Part shown: positions 41,882 to 52,535 of the stretch, piece by piece
How the letters are laid out: each line of letters begins with the position of its first letter
Numbering within the stretch: the stretch's first letter is position 1
Source of the DNA: Pseudomonadota bacterium
GTDB lineage: Bacteria; Pseudomonadota; Gammaproteobacteria; Ga0077536
NCBI GenBank assembly: GCA_016719885.1
Contig: JADJYF010000022.1
Span: 3,588 to 67,587, forward strand
DNA: 64,000 bases
Direction of reading: 5' to 3'
Position numbers and translations under genes: made by a program
The notes under the pieces: model-generated
The model's input: only the letters and a program-made list of their open reading frames with translations
The model's database searches: none
Told to the model about the DNA's origin: nothing

Positions 41882-44407
41882 ATGACGGGACTGGCATTCA
41901 TCTGCGGCATCGTGGTGCTGTTCATAGGCGTGCTGGCCTACGAGACCGAGGATGGCGCGGCGCGCCTGCGCGACTCGCAGCGCGGCCTGTGGCAGTGGCT
42001 CACGTCCGACAACTGGCCGGCCAAGGTCGGCGCCGCGCTGATGGTGCTGGGTATCGGCGCCTTGTTGCGCTACCTGCTCATCCACACCGACGTGCCGCCG
42101 GACGCCAAGCTTGCGGCCGGCGTGCTGATGGCGGCGCTGTTCGGTTATCTCTCGTCACGCCTGCACGGACACGCCGAGCGTCGTGGCCTGCACCTGGCGC
42201 TGGCCGGCGCGGCTGCCGGCATCGCCTACCTGACCGCCTACAGCGCTTTCGCCCTGTTCGGCTATCTCGACAACATTGCCGGACTCACGCTGCTGGTGCT
42301 GGTCTCGGTGGCGGTGGCGGTATTCGCGCTGTCGGCCGAGGCGCCCTCGATGGCGGTGCTCGGCATGCTGGGCGCCTATGCCGCGCCGGCCTTCGGCATC
42401 AACGATCCCGGGCCGCTGGTGGTGGGCGGTTATTACTTCGTGTTGAGCGTGTTGGTATTGCTGATGGTGCTGGCGCGCGGCTGGCGCATGCTCATCCATC
42501 TCAGTTTCCTGTTCACTCTCGCCGGCGCTGTGTTCTTCGGCTGGTCCGATCAGTATTACCGGCCCGAGCATTACACGGTCATGCAGCCGCTCATCTACCT
42601 GCTGGTGGCCTTGCACATCGCCATGCCGATCATCGAACGTCGGCGCGCCATCTTCGGCGGCGCGCCGCACGAAGCGCAGTGGCTGGCGCGCCTCGACCAG
42701 GGTTATTTCGTCGCGTTGCCGCTGGTGGCGGTGCTGCTCACCTACTGCGTCGCGCCGCATGTCTCGCCCGAGGCGGCGATGGGCACCCTGGGGCTTGCCC
42801 TGTTGTGGACAGTGGCCGGTGCGGTGGTGTGGAGCAACCGTCGCGAGGCGACGCGTCATGGCATCGTGGCGCTGCTGCTGGCGGCGGCGGCGCTGCTCGC
42901 GTGGTTCGACGAAGTGCCGGGCACGCTGGTGGCGCTGTTCATGATGGCGGTGTTGCTGACCATGGCGGTGCGCATGCCGCTCACCGAGGCGGTGGAGAAT
43001 TTCGCGAGCTTCATGGTGACGCTGCTGGCGGCGCTGTACGTCGTGCAGTCGATGTTCCATCACGGTGACGGCGCCATCATGTTCAACGGCTGGTTCGGCC
43101 AACGCATGGTGGCGGTCGCCATCATCGCCTGGTGCGCGTGGTTGCGCAGCCGCAATGCGCCGAGCTACGGCCAGTTGCTGTACGTGATTGCCGGCGTGCT
43201 GTTTTGCGAAAGCGTCATCATCGAACTGCTGCGCTGGCACCTGCGCATCACCGCCGAGTTCGTGCACGTGCTGGCGGCCGCGCTGATCGTCACGGCGGCG
43301 TGGTACAGCGAACGCTACGCCGGTGCGTCGCGCGTGGCCGGCGGCGCAACGGTGGTGCTGTGGTTGTCGGCGTCGTGGGCGGCGGCCAATACCGCCAGCC
43401 ACATGCCGTGGCTGGGCGTGGTGCTGATCGTGGTCGACGCCGCGGTGCTCGGCTACGGGGCGCGGCGCTTCGCGGGCGGCTCGCACGCGCAGGACGGCAC
43501 CGCCATGAACCTGTTGTTCGCCATGCCGCTGCTGGCCGCAAGTTGGAACATCGGCTTTCATCCGCTGGTGGACGACGGCGCGGGCTTCCGGCTGCTGTGC
43601 GTGACGTCGTTCGCGGCGCTGGCAATGGTGCTGTACGCGCAGCGCCTGCCGTGGCTGGACCAGCGCTGGAGCCGCCAGGCGCTGCCGGCCATGTTCTGGT
43701 TCGGCGCCTACCTGCTCGGCGCGCTGACGCTGTGTTACATCGCGCGCGGCGCCTGGCCGGTGGCCTACGAGTGGTCGGGCCTCGCGCTGCTGGCGACCTT
43801 GTGCTGGTTGCAACGCGACCTGCCCGGCGAAGATCGGCGCGCCCTTACCACGCTGGTGGTCGGCGCGCTGGTGTTGCAGGCGCAGTTGCTGCGTTTGCTG
43901 ACGCCCGAGTTCTCGCCGACGCGGGTCATGAACGTGCTGGACGTCACGGCCATGCGTCTGCCGGCGGTGCTGTCGCTGGTGTGGGCGGTGCTGGGCGCCG
44001 CGCTGGCGTGGTGGAGCAGTCGCGCCGGCAAGCGCGGTGCGTGGACCGCCGGCACCGGCCTCATGGCGGTGGCCGCCGGCAAGCTGGTGCTGCTGGACTT
44101 CGGTTCGCTGGGCGACCTTGGCAACATTCTCGCCCTGATCGCCGCCGGCGCGGTGTTCATGCTGGTGGCATGGGCGGTGCCCATGCCACCGCGCGCGCCG
44201 GCCACGCCTGCCGCGACGCCGCCGCCATCGGAACACGCCCGGGCGGGCGGCGAGGCCGATGCCTGGCGCGCGTCCGCTTCGGCGCCACCCACGGCTGCCA
44301 AGCCGCCGGTCGCACCGCTGGAATTCGGCACCTTCAATTTGCGTCCGCGCAGCAACGACACGCCGCCGCGTACGCCGCCACCGGACGACGGCGCGAAGCC
44401 TGGCTAA
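41882..44407 (+). CDS. DUF2339 polytopic membrane protein
   Basis: 841 residues with more than twenty hydrophobic segments spread over the whole length (GLAFICGIVVLFIGVLAY at the start). PAKVGAALMVLGIGALLRYL near residue 45 is the usual DUF2339 opening. The last 90 residues are Pro/Ala-rich and probably cytosolic (PATPAATPPPSEHA). Function unknown in the family. Probably co-transcribed with the ArsR gene. The stop overlaps the convergent YbaK-like gene by four bases. Confidence 0.75.
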   Translation: MTGLAFICGIVVLFIGVLAYETEDGAARLRDSQRGLWQWLTSDNWPAKVGAALMVLGIGALLRYLLIHTDVPPDAKLAAGVLMAALFGYLSSRLHGHAERRGLHLALAGAAAGIAYLTAYSAFALFGYLDNIAGLTLLVLVSVAVAVFALSAEAPSMAVLGMLGAYAAPAFGINDPGPLVVGGYYFVLSVLVLLMVLARGWRMLIHLSFLFTLAGAVFFGWSDQYYRPEHYTVMQPLIYLLVALHIAMPIIERRRAIFGGAPHEAQWLARLDQGYFVALPLVAVLLTYCVAPHVSPEAAMGTLGLALLWTVAGAVVWSNRREATRHGIVALLLAAAALLAWFDEVPGTLVALFMMAVLLTMAVRMPLTEAVENFASFMVTLLAALYVVQSMFHHGDGAIMFNGWFGQRMVAVAIIAWCAWLRSRNAPSYGQLLYVIAGVLFCESVIIELLRWHLRITAEFVHVLAAALIVTAAWYSERYAGASRVAGGATVVLWLSASWAAANTASHMPWLGVVLIVVDAAVLGYGARRFAGGSHAQDGTAMNLLFAMPLLAASWNIGFHPLVDDGAGFRLLCVTSFAALAMVLYAQRLPWLDQRWSRQALPAMFWFGAYLLGALTLCYIARGAWPVAYEWSGLALLATLCWLQRDLPGEDRRALTTLVVGALVLQAQLLRLLTPEFSPTRVMNVLDVTAMRLPAVLSLVWAVLGAALAWWSSRAGKRGAWTAGTGLMAVAAGKLVLLDFGSLGDLGNILALIAAGAVFMLVAWAVPMPPRAPATPAATPPPSEHARAGGEADAWRASASAPPTAAKPPVAPLEFGTFNLRPRSNDTPPRTPPPDDGAKPG

Positions 44408-44934
44408 CCTTTCTCGGAGGCCGGCGCGCGCCGCGCTATCGTGGCCACGCGCGCCTGGCTCGCACGCACCGCGTTCGCCACCGCGAGTTGCAGGGTGCGG
44501 GTGCGCAAGCCGGCGCCGCAGCGCATCCAGCTCTGCGCGAGCAGCGCGGTATCGATGACGACCTCGATGTCCGGCCGGATCGCGAACGGCCCGAGGCCGC
44601 CTACTTCGAAACCCAGCTCGGCCTCGACGCGCGGCGCGGGCAGCAGGCGCAGGGCGCGCCGATTGCAGCCCAACAGCGCGCTCAGGGCCTTGTAGTCGAC
44701 CTGCGCATCATGGGCCACCGCGGCCAGCACCACGCGTGGCCCGGGCTCGATCTCGAAGGCAATGGTCTTGGCCAGGTTTTCGACGAGGTGCGGCGCGAGC
44801 GCGTGCGCTTCGTCGATGGTGCGCACCGCGGCGTGTTCGTGCACGGTGGGCCTGACGCCGCCGCGGCCGAGCAACTCGAGGATCATTTCAAAGGTGGCGG
44901 ACACGCGACCGGGTTCCTGCAACGCGAATACCAT
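44404..44934 (-). CDS. YbaK/ProX-type aminoacyl-tRNA editing domain protein
   Basis: 176 residues from ATG 44934. Family features: VHEHAAVRTIDEAHAL, KTIAFEIEPGPRVVLAAVAH with the catalytic-site Lys, LGFEVGGLGPFAIRPDIEVV (GFxxGGxxPF), and CGAGLRTRTLQL. These proteins hydrolyse mischarged tRNA such as Ala- or Cys-tRNA(Pro). No strong ribosome binding site is seen, so an earlier start is possible. Confidence 0.75.
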   Translation of the reverse strand: MVFALQEPGRVSATFEMILELLGRGGVRPTVHEHAAVRTIDEAHALAPHLVENLAKTIAFEIEPGPRVVLAAVAHDAQVDYKALSALLGCNRRALRLLPAPRVEAELGFEVGGLGPFAIRPDIEVVIDTALLAQSWMRCGAGLRTRTLQLAVANAVRASQARVATIARRAPASEKG

Positions 44935-45067
44935 AGTGTGAGCTGCCGACACACGTGCGTGTAGTCCTCGCCGCGCGTGCCGCGCTCGCCGCGACCGGCT
45001 GCCATGCGGCGCGCTCCCGTCGTACCATGGGTCATTGCTCATTCCATTGCCTTGCGAGGGGAGACAC

Positions 45068-46282
45068 ATGGCCGCGACCGATCCCAACAACCTGTGGCGC
45101 CAGCACACGCCGGGCAGCGACTGGCCGCGCTCGCCGCAGCCCACGGCCGCCAACAAGTACTTCATGGTCTCGGCCGATTGCCATGTGCAGGAACCAAACG
45201 ACTTCCTGTCGGCGCGCATGGACAAGAAATTCCAGGAGCGTCTGCCCGGCATCGTGCTGGGGGGCGATGGCTCCAAGCTGCAGAAGACCGAGGGCTTCCG
45301 CCCGATCCGCATCGGCAGCTTCACGCTCGAAGGCGAGGACCTGGAGCGCAGTGAATCGGGCAAGACGCCCGAGGAACGCCTTGCCGCGCTCGACCGCGAC
45401 GGCGTCGACTGCGAGATCCTGTTCCCCAACAAGGGCCTCACCATCTGGGCCACGCCCGATGTCGAATTCAGCCAGGCCATGTGCCGCGCCTACAACGACT
45501 GGGCGTGGGAAACCTTCGCCGCCTACAACGACCGCATGGCGCCCATGGCCTGCATCGCGTCGGCCGACATCGATGGCGCCATCGCCGAGGTGCAGCGCGC
45601 CGCCAAGCGCGGCTTTCGCGGTTTGTCACTGCCGTGCAAACCGGTGTGGGGGCCGCCCGATCACGAGGCCGTCAACTACAACCTGCCGCTGTTCGACCCG
45701 CTGTGGGCGGCGGTCTGCGACGCCGACCTGCCCATCACTTTCCATGTTTCCACCGGCCGTGACCCGCGCACCGCGCGCGGCAACGGCGGCGCGGTGATCA
45801 ACTACGCCGTCCACTCGCTGTCGCCGACCATGGAGCCCTTGGTCAACCTGTGCGCGTCGGGCGTGGTCGAGCGTTTTCCCAAGCTCAGTTTCGGCAGCAT
45901 CGAGGCCGGCATCGGCTGGGTGCCGTGGATGATGACGGCCATGGACGAGGCCTATCACAAGCATCACATGTGGGTGCGGCCGAAACTGAAGGCCCTGCCC
46001 AGTGAATACTTCCGCGCCAATGCCTTCGCGAGCTTTGGCGAGGACGCGCCGGGGCTGGACCTCATGCGCGACTACGGCTTGTCCGACAACTTCCTGTGGG
46101 CGAATGATTTCCCCCACCATGAAGGCACCTGGCCGCACTCCGCCGCCGCCATCGAACGCACCATGGGCAAGCTCGATGACGGCGAGCGCGCCAAGGTGCT
46201 GGGGCTGAACGCGGCACGCATCTTCAAGTTCGACATACCGGCGCGCTACCGCAATTTTGCCGATGTCGCCGCCGTGGCTTGA
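45068..46282 (+). CDS. Amidohydrolase-2 family metal-dependent hydrolase
   Basis: 404 residues. The ATG at 45068 follows GAGGGGAGACAC. A TIM barrel is indicated by VSADCHVQEPNDFLS (metal-binding positions near residue 35), LPITFHVSTGRDPR, KLSFGSIEAGIGWVPWMM and FLWANDFPHHEGTWPHS with the late Asp. Relatives hydrolyse or decarboxylate ring-type acids. Two bases separate it from the thiolase-like gene, so it probably belongs to a CoA-ester degradation route. Confidence 0.8.
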   Translation: MAATDPNNLWRQHTPGSDWPRSPQPTAANKYFMVSADCHVQEPNDFLSARMDKKFQERLPGIVLGGDGSKLQKTEGFRPIRIGSFTLEGEDLERSESGKTPEERLAALDRDGVDCEILFPNKGLTIWATPDVEFSQAMCRAYNDWAWETFAAYNDRMAPMACIASADIDGAIAEVQRAAKRGFRGLSLPCKPVWGPPDHEAVNYNLPLFDPLWAAVCDADLPITFHVSTGRDPRTARGNGGAVINYAVHSLSPTMEPLVNLCASGVVERFPKLSFGSIEAGIGWVPWMMTAMDEAYHKHHMWVRPKLKALPSEYFRANAFASFGEDAPGLDLMRDYGLSDNFLWANDFPHHEGTWPHSAAAIERTMGKLDDGERAKVLGLNAARIFKFDIPARYRNFADVAAVA

Positions 46283-46284
46283 GC

Positions 46285-47462
<1,178 letters not shown>

Positions 47463-47466
<4 letters not shown>

Positions 47467-47897
47467 GCGCGCCTTACCTCGCCGACGGCTTGCCGATACC
47501 GCTGGCCACCGAACTCGATCGACCGTTCTGGGACGGCCTGCGCCAGGAACGCTTGCTGCTGCAACGCTGCCGCGCCTGTCATCGCTTCCAATGGGGGCCG
47601 GAATGGATCTGCCACCGCTGTCAGAATTTCGATCTCGCCTACATCGAAGTGCCGCCGGAAGGGCGCATCTACAGCTATCAACGTGTATGGCATCCAGTGC
47701 ATCCGGCGCTGCGGACGCAGGGGCCCTACCTCATCGCGCTGATCGAGATCCCGCATGCCGACAACGTGCGCATGGTCGGCAACCTGCTGGGCGACCCGCG
47801 GCAGGCGGTCGCGATAGGCGCGGAGGTGGAAGGCGTGTTCGAGCAGCACGCCGAGGCCGAGCCGCCGTTTGCGCTCTTGCAGTGGCAACTCGTGTAG
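47463..47897 (+). CDS. DUF35 OB-fold protein with zinc ribbon
   Basis: 144 residues. A four-cysteine rubredoxin-like zinc ribbon, CRACHRFQWGPEWICHRC (residues 38-55), is followed by the OB fold (GRIYSYQRVWHPVHPAL, GPYLIALIEIPHADNVRMVG). Such proteins bind and activate thiolase-like partners. The stop TAG lies inside a type A repeat. Confidence 0.85.
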
Positions 47898-47969
47898 GTG
47901 CGAATTCATTCGCACATAGTCTTGAAGGCACGGAGAGAAACATGAATGTGCGAATGAATTCGCACCTAC
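47893..47969. repeat. Inverted pair of type A repeats overlapping two genes
   Basis: The first copy (47893-47916) contains the stop codon of the DUF35 gene. The second (47948-47969) lies inside the first codons of the next gene. Confidence 0.85.
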
Positions 47970-48298
47970 GGGGCATCCTGCTCGCCGTGACCGTCTCGTT
48001 CGGACCTGCGGCGTACGCCGAGATCACAGCCCTCGAACTTGCCGAGACCTGCGCGCGCGCGCTGGCGCAGAACTACGTGGGTCTCGATGCCGAGGCCTGC
48101 AACTGGTACGTCGCGCCGTGCCCCGTGTGCGGGCCGGGCGCCACGCCCGAGGCCGCGTGGTGCGCGCCGGCCGGGGAACCGGTGACGACCATCGCCGCGC
48201 GCGCCGCGGCGGCGCTGCGCGCGCGGCCCGATGCCGCGCATGAGGGCGCCAAGGCAGCGGTCAAGGACATCCTCGGCCGCGCCTATCCGTGCAAGTAG
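47942..48298 (+). CDS. Small exported Cys-rich protein, Rap1a/Tai-like
   Basis: 118 residues. The N-terminus MNVRMNSHLRG is a translation of a type A repeat and leads straight into a signal peptide (ILLAVTVSFGPAAYA). The mature part has six cysteines (EACNWYVAPCPVCG, AAWCAP) and a typical ending HEGAKAAVKDILGRAYPCK, which recalls the Rap1a/Tai fold used by T6SS immunity and related periplasmic proteins. No effector is adjacent, so function is open. Convergent with the alcohol dehydrogenase gene 7 bases away. Confidence 0.55.
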   Translation: MNVRMNSHLRGILLAVTVSFGPAAYAEITALELAETCARALAQNYVGLDAEACNWYVAPCPVCGPGATPEAAWCAPAGEPVTTIAARAAAALRARPDAAHEGAKAAVKDILGRAYPCK

Positions 48299-48305
48299 TG
48301 CGCGC

Positions 48306-49451
48306 CTACCAGGCCGCTTCCAGCAACTCCAGCACCACCGGCGGCCCGCTGATCGGGCGCGGATTGGTTTTCACCCACAGGTCGTGCATGGACTCCTCGG
48401 CAATCTTGGGCAGCAGTTCGCGCGGCACGTTGGCATCGCGCAAACGCCCCGGCAGTCCGAGATCGGCCACCAGCTTCTGCACGATGTCGGCGGCCGGCGT
48501 GCCGGGCGCGCCCATCGCTTCGGCCAGCAGGCGCTGACGTTCGCGCGTCTGTTCGATGTTGTAGCGCAATACATGGGGCATCATCACGCACGAGGTTTCG
48601 CCGTGGGGCATGCCGGCGGTGCCGCCCAGCACGTGGCCGATGCCGTGGCTCGCGCCGAGATCGACGCCGGTCGACACGCCTTGCACCGACAACCATGAGC
48701 CGAGCTGGCATTGCAGGCGCATGTCGAGATCGTCTGGATTGGCAAGGCTGCCGCGCAGGCCGGCGGTCAACAGCCTCAAGGCATGCAGGGAGGTCGCCTC
48801 GATCGGCGGCGTGACATTGATCGAGCACCACGACTCGACGGCATGATCGACCGCGCGTATGCCGGTGGAAAACCACAGGCGCGGCGGCGTCGCCAGGGTC
48901 AGGGCCGGGTCGAGGATCACGAGGTCCGGCGCGAGGTCGGGCTGGATGTACAGTTCCTTGCGCGGCCCGCGCTCGTCGGTGACGCCGGCAAAGTGCGTGA
49001 ATTCGCCGGCCGACAGCGTGGTCGGAATCATGATGTAGGGCAGCGTGGGCCCGGTGGCATCGGACGGCGCGCGCAGCGCGTCGAATTGTTCCGCGCGTTC
49101 GACCTGGTTGGCGAGGCCGAAGGCCGCGACCTTGACCGCGTCGCACACCGAGCCGCCGCCGAAGCCCACCACCGCGTCGGCATCGTGCTTGCGCAGCGCC
49201 GCCATGATGCGCAACACGTCGCCGCGCGGCGAATGCGCGCCGATGCCGGTGACGATTTCCATGCAGCGTGCGCCGAGCGCCGCCGCCACCGTCGCGCCGA
49301 GCTTGCCGGGCGCCGACAGGCTGTTGGTGGTGACCATCACCACGCGCTTGGCGCCGAACGATTCGAGCGCGGCGGGCAGCGCGGTGGCAACGGGTTTGCC
49401 GTAGACCACGGTCTGGCGCGGCGGCGGTGAGAATTGGCCGGATAGAGTCAT
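48306..49451 (-). CDS. Iron-type alcohol dehydrogenase / maleylacetate reductase-like
   Basis: 381 residues from ATG 49451 (GGGGAGA upstream). NAD-binding VVGFGGGSVCDAVKVAAFGL near residue 92, IPTTLSAGEFTHFAGVTD, metal-site residues in IRAVDHAVESW, GASHGIGHVLGG and MPHGETSCVMMPHVLRYN. The pattern is close to maleylacetate reductases, though a plain alcohol dehydrogenase is possible. Divergent from the Baeyer-Villiger operon over a 166-base gap. Confidence 0.8.
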   Translation of the reverse strand: MTLSGQFSPPPRQTVVYGKPVATALPAALESFGAKRVVMVTTNSLSAPGKLGATVAAALGARCMEIVTGIGAHSPRGDVLRIMAALRKHDADAVVGFGGGSVCDAVKVAAFGLANQVERAEQFDALRAPSDATGPTLPYIMIPTTLSAGEFTHFAGVTDERGPRKELYIQPDLAPDLVILDPALTLATPPRLWFSTGIRAVDHAVESWCSINVTPPIEATSLHALRLLTAGLRGSLANPDDLDMRLQCQLGSWLSVQGVSTGVDLGASHGIGHVLGGTAGMPHGETSCVMMPHVLRYNIEQTRERQRLLAEAMGAPGTPAADIVQKLVADLGLPGRLRDANVPRELLPKIAEESMHDLWVKTNPRPISGPPVVLELLEAAW

Positions 49452-49617
49452 AGCACGTCTCCCCTGATGTTGGACGGCGCGCCATCGGCGCCACCGCGTG
49501 GCCGCATTGTAACGAGGGCATCGCGTTGCGTGGGCGCGCCTGACGCTATCGATAGTGGAACTGACAGCCACACCGGGCGCGCGTTTAAGATGCCCATCCC
49601 TTGGCGAGACCGACACC

Positions 49618-51531
49618 ATGACCGACACCCATTCCGACGCGCGGGCCGCGGCCTTTGCCGACGCCGTGGCGCTGGCCAACATACCCAGCCTGCTCATGAT
49701 GCTGGTGCAGATGACCGGCGAATTGCATTGGCTGGAACCGCCGTTCCGCCCCAGCCGCGGCCGCGGCGTCACCGATCACGACAGCGGCGGTCTCGGCGAG
49801 GCCGAGCAGGCCATGGTGCGGCGCGCGGCACTGGACGCGATCCTGGCGTGGCACGCGGGACGGCCGCTTGCGATTGCCGAGCCCGATGCGGCGCTGCGCC
49901 GGCGCATGATGAGCGTGGCGGTCGCCGAGGACGTCCCAGCGGACTATGACGGCATCATCTGCGCCGAGCTGCCGCTGGCGCGGCACGATCAGCACGAACG
50001 TCTCGCGGCGCCCGCCGGTTTCGTTGCCGTCATCATCGGCGCGGGCGTGTCGGGCCTGTGCGCGGCCATCCATTTCCAGCGCGCTGGCATTGCCTTCGAG
50101 ATCCTGGAGAAGAACGCCGAACTCGGCGGCGTGTGGCGCGACAACCGCTACCCGGGCGCCGGCGTCGACACGCCCAACCATCTTTATTCCTTCACCTTCG
50201 CACCCTATGACTGGAGCAAGTATTTCGCCCTGCGCGGCGAACTGAAGGAATACCTGGAACACGTCGCCGACCAGTTCGACCTGCGCCGCCACATCCGTTT
50301 CAACACCGAGGTCTCATCCGCCGCGTACGACGCGGGATCGCAGCGCTGGCGCCTCGCGGTGCGCGAGGCGGGCGGCGGCGCCACGCTGCGCGAGGCCAAC
50401 GTGGTGGTGAGCGCGGTCGGCATCTTCAACCCCGCCAAGTGGCCCGACATCGCCGGCCTCGAGCGCTTCCAGGGGCCGTGCTTTCACACCGCCGAATGGC
50501 GTGACGATGTCGACTTGCATGGCAAGCGCGTCGCCATCATCGGCAACGGCGCAAGCTGCATGCAGACCGCGCCCGCCATCCAGGACCAGGTCGGCTCGCT
50601 CACCATCTTTCAACGCTCGCCGCACTGGGTGGCGCCCAATGCGCAGTTCGGCAAGGCCATCCCCGCGCCGCTGCGCATGCTGTTGAAGGAAGTGCCGCTG
50701 TACCGCGCGTGGTACCGCTTGCGTCTCGGCTGGACCTATGGCGATCAGATCTTCAACGCCCTGCACAAGGACCCGGCCTGGCCGCATCCCGAGCGCGCGC
50801 TCAACCAGGCCAACGATGGACACCGCGCCTATTTCACCCAGTACGTCAAAGCCGAACTCGGCGATCGCGAGGACCTGCTGGACAAGGTGCTGCCCAAGTA
50901 TCCGCCGTTCGGCAAGCGCATGCTGATGGACAATGGCTGGTACCGCATGCTGCGCAACCCCAAGGTCACGCTGGTCGACACTCCCATCACCGAAGTTCGC
51001 GAGGGTGGCGTGGTCACCGCCGATGGCAACGAGTTCCCAGCCGACGTGCTGGTGATCGCAACCGGCTTCGACGTGCTGCGTTTCATGACCGCGTTCGAAG
51101 TGCGCGGTCGCAGCGGGCGTAGCTTGCGCGAAGCGTGGGGCGACGATGACGCGCGCGCCTATCTCGGCGCCGTGATGCCGGACTTCCCGAATTTCTTCTG
51201 CCTGTACGGGCCCAACCTGCAGGCCGGCCACGGCGGCAGCCTCATCTTCATGATCGAAATGCAGATGCGCTTCATCATGGACGCGCTGAAGAAAATGCTC
51301 GAAGGTGGGTTCGGCGCGCTGGAGATCCGTCCGGAAGTGCACGACGCCTACAATGCCGACATCGATCGCCTGCACGAAGACATGGTGTGGACCCATCCGG
51401 GCATGACCACCTATTACCGCAATTCGCGCGGTCGCATCGTGGTCAATTCACCGTATCGCAATGCCGAGTTCTTCGAGATGTCGCGCGTGGCCAAGCTCGA
51501 GGATTTCCTTACCGAGCCCCGCGCCCTGTAG
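49618..51531 (+). CDS. Baeyer-Villiger flavin monooxygenase with N-terminal extension
   Basis: 637 residues. FAD site IIGAGVSGLCAAIHFQRAG near residue 138, GGVWRDNRYPGAGVDTPNHL, the BVMO fingerprint FQGPCFHTAEW near 283, and NADPH site VAIIGNGASCMQTAPAIQ. The 130-residue extension before the FAD site is like that of 4-hydroxyacetophenone monooxygenase-type enzymes. It turns a ketone into an ester or lactone with O2 and NADPH. The stop TAG is supplied by a type A repeat. Confidence 0.85.
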   Translation: MTDTHSDARAAAFADAVALANIPSLLMMLVQMTGELHWLEPPFRPSRGRGVTDHDSGGLGEAEQAMVRRAALDAILAWHAGRPLAIAEPDAALRRRMMSVAVAEDVPADYDGIICAELPLARHDQHERLAAPAGFVAVIIGAGVSGLCAAIHFQRAGIAFEILEKNAELGGVWRDNRYPGAGVDTPNHLYSFTFAPYDWSKYFALRGELKEYLEHVADQFDLRRHIRFNTEVSSAAYDAGSQRWRLAVREAGGGATLREANVVVSAVGIFNPAKWPDIAGLERFQGPCFHTAEWRDDVDLHGKRVAIIGNGASCMQTAPAIQDQVGSLTIFQRSPHWVAPNAQFGKAIPAPLRMLLKEVPLYRAWYRLRLGWTYGDQIFNALHKDPAWPHPERALNQANDGHRAYFTQYVKAELGDREDLLDKVLPKYPPFGKRMLMDNGWYRMLRNPKVTLVDTPITEVREGGVVTADGNEFPADVLVIATGFDVLRFMTAFEVRGRSGRSLREAWGDDDARAYLGAVMPDFPNFFCLYGPNLQAGHGGSLIFMIEMQMRFIMDALKKMLEGGFGALEIRPEVHDAYNADIDRLHEDMVWTHPGMTTYYRNSRGRIVVNSPYRNAEFFEMSRVAKLEDFLTEPRAL

Positions 51532-51588
51532 ATGCGAATTCATTCGCACGCGGAACCATCCAATGTGCGAATGAATTCGCACCCACAG
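51527..51588. repeat. Inverted pair of type A repeats
   Basis: Copies at 51527-51549 and 51565-51588 fill most of the 71-base gap between the monooxygenase and SDR genes. The first begins in the monooxygenase stop codon. Confidence 0.85.
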
Positions 51589-51602
51589 TAGAGAACAAAG
51601 CC

Positions 51603-52484
51603 ATGAGCACACTCGCAGGCAAACGCATCGTCATCACCGGCTCGTCGCGCGGCCTCGGCCGGGGCTTCGCCCTGGAAATGGCCAAGGCCGGCGCGCGCGT
51701 CGTCATCAACGGCACCCAGGCCGAGGCGCTGGCGGCGACCGAGAGCGCGATACGCGAGGCCGGCGGCACGGTCACGGCGGTGCGCGGCTCGGTGGCACAG
51801 GCGGCGGTGTGCAGCCAACTCATCCAGGCCTGTGTCGACGCCTACGGCGGCATCGACGTGCTCATCAATAATGCCGGCCAGGTGCGCGACCGCACGCTGT
51901 TCAAGATGAGCGACGAGGATTTCGACGAGGTCATCGCCGTGCACCTGCGCGGCACCTTCCTGTGCTCGCGCCAGGCCGCCATCGCCATGCGCGAGCAGGG
52001 CGGCGGTCACATCATCAACGTGGTGTCGAACTCGGGCCTGTCGGGCGGCTTCGGGCAGAGCAATTACGCCGCCGCCAAGGCCGGCATGATGGGCCTGTTG
52101 CACACCTGGGTGCTGGAGCTGGCGCGCTACGGCATCCGCTGCAACGCGTTCTGGCCGATAGCCGAAACCGACATGACGCAGGTGGTGTTCGAGCGCGCCG
52201 CCAAGGATGCCAGCGCCACGGGCAAGCAGGCGCCGAGCCCGGCCGCGCTCGGTTTCGGCACGCCGGTGGAAGTGGCACAGGGCATGGTGTGGCTGGCCAG
52301 CGAGCACGCCGCCAGGTTCAACGGCCAGTGCTTCACCTTCAATGGCCGCAAGACCGCGCTGTGGACTCACCCGACCGAGATCAACGAAAGCTTCAAGGCC
52401 ACGCCTTGGAGCGTCGCCGAGTTGGCCGCGCACTACGACGCCATCGTACCGGTGCCGGTCTACCAGCCGCGTTTCGTCGAGTAG
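51603..52484 (+). CDS. Short-chain dehydrogenase
   Basis: 293 residues. TGSSRGLGRGFALEMAKAGA at residue 12, LINNAGQVRD, NVVSNSGLSG (Ser), SNYAAAKAGMMGLL (Tyr-Lys), and a C-terminal extension of about 40 residues (FTFNGRKTALWTHPTEINES) like that of peroxisomal multifunctional-enzyme-type dehydrogenases. Lies between the monooxygenase and a serine hydrolase, so a role as alcohol/ketone dehydrogenase feeding the monooxygenase is plausible. Confidence 0.8.
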   Translation: MSTLAGKRIVITGSSRGLGRGFALEMAKAGARVVINGTQAEALAATESAIREAGGTVTAVRGSVAQAAVCSQLIQACVDAYGGIDVLINNAGQVRDRTLFKMSDEDFDEVIAVHLRGTFLCSRQAAIAMREQGGGHIINVVSNSGLSGGFGQSNYAAAKAGMMGLLHTWVLELARYGIRCNAFWPIAETDMTQVVFERAAKDASATGKQAPSPAALGFGTPVEVAQGMVWLASEHAARFNGQCFTFNGRKTALWTHPTEINESFKATPWSVAELAAHYDAIVPVPVYQPRFVE

Positions 52485-52535
52485 TCGGCGCGGCCCTGCA
52501 TTATCATGGCCCATCACCAACCGCGGGAGATCTCC

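Noticed and set aside
44935..45480. Upstream extension of the YbaK-like gene
   Set aside because: The extra residues overlap the divergent amidohydrolase gene and show no family similarity; the editing domain begins at 44934.
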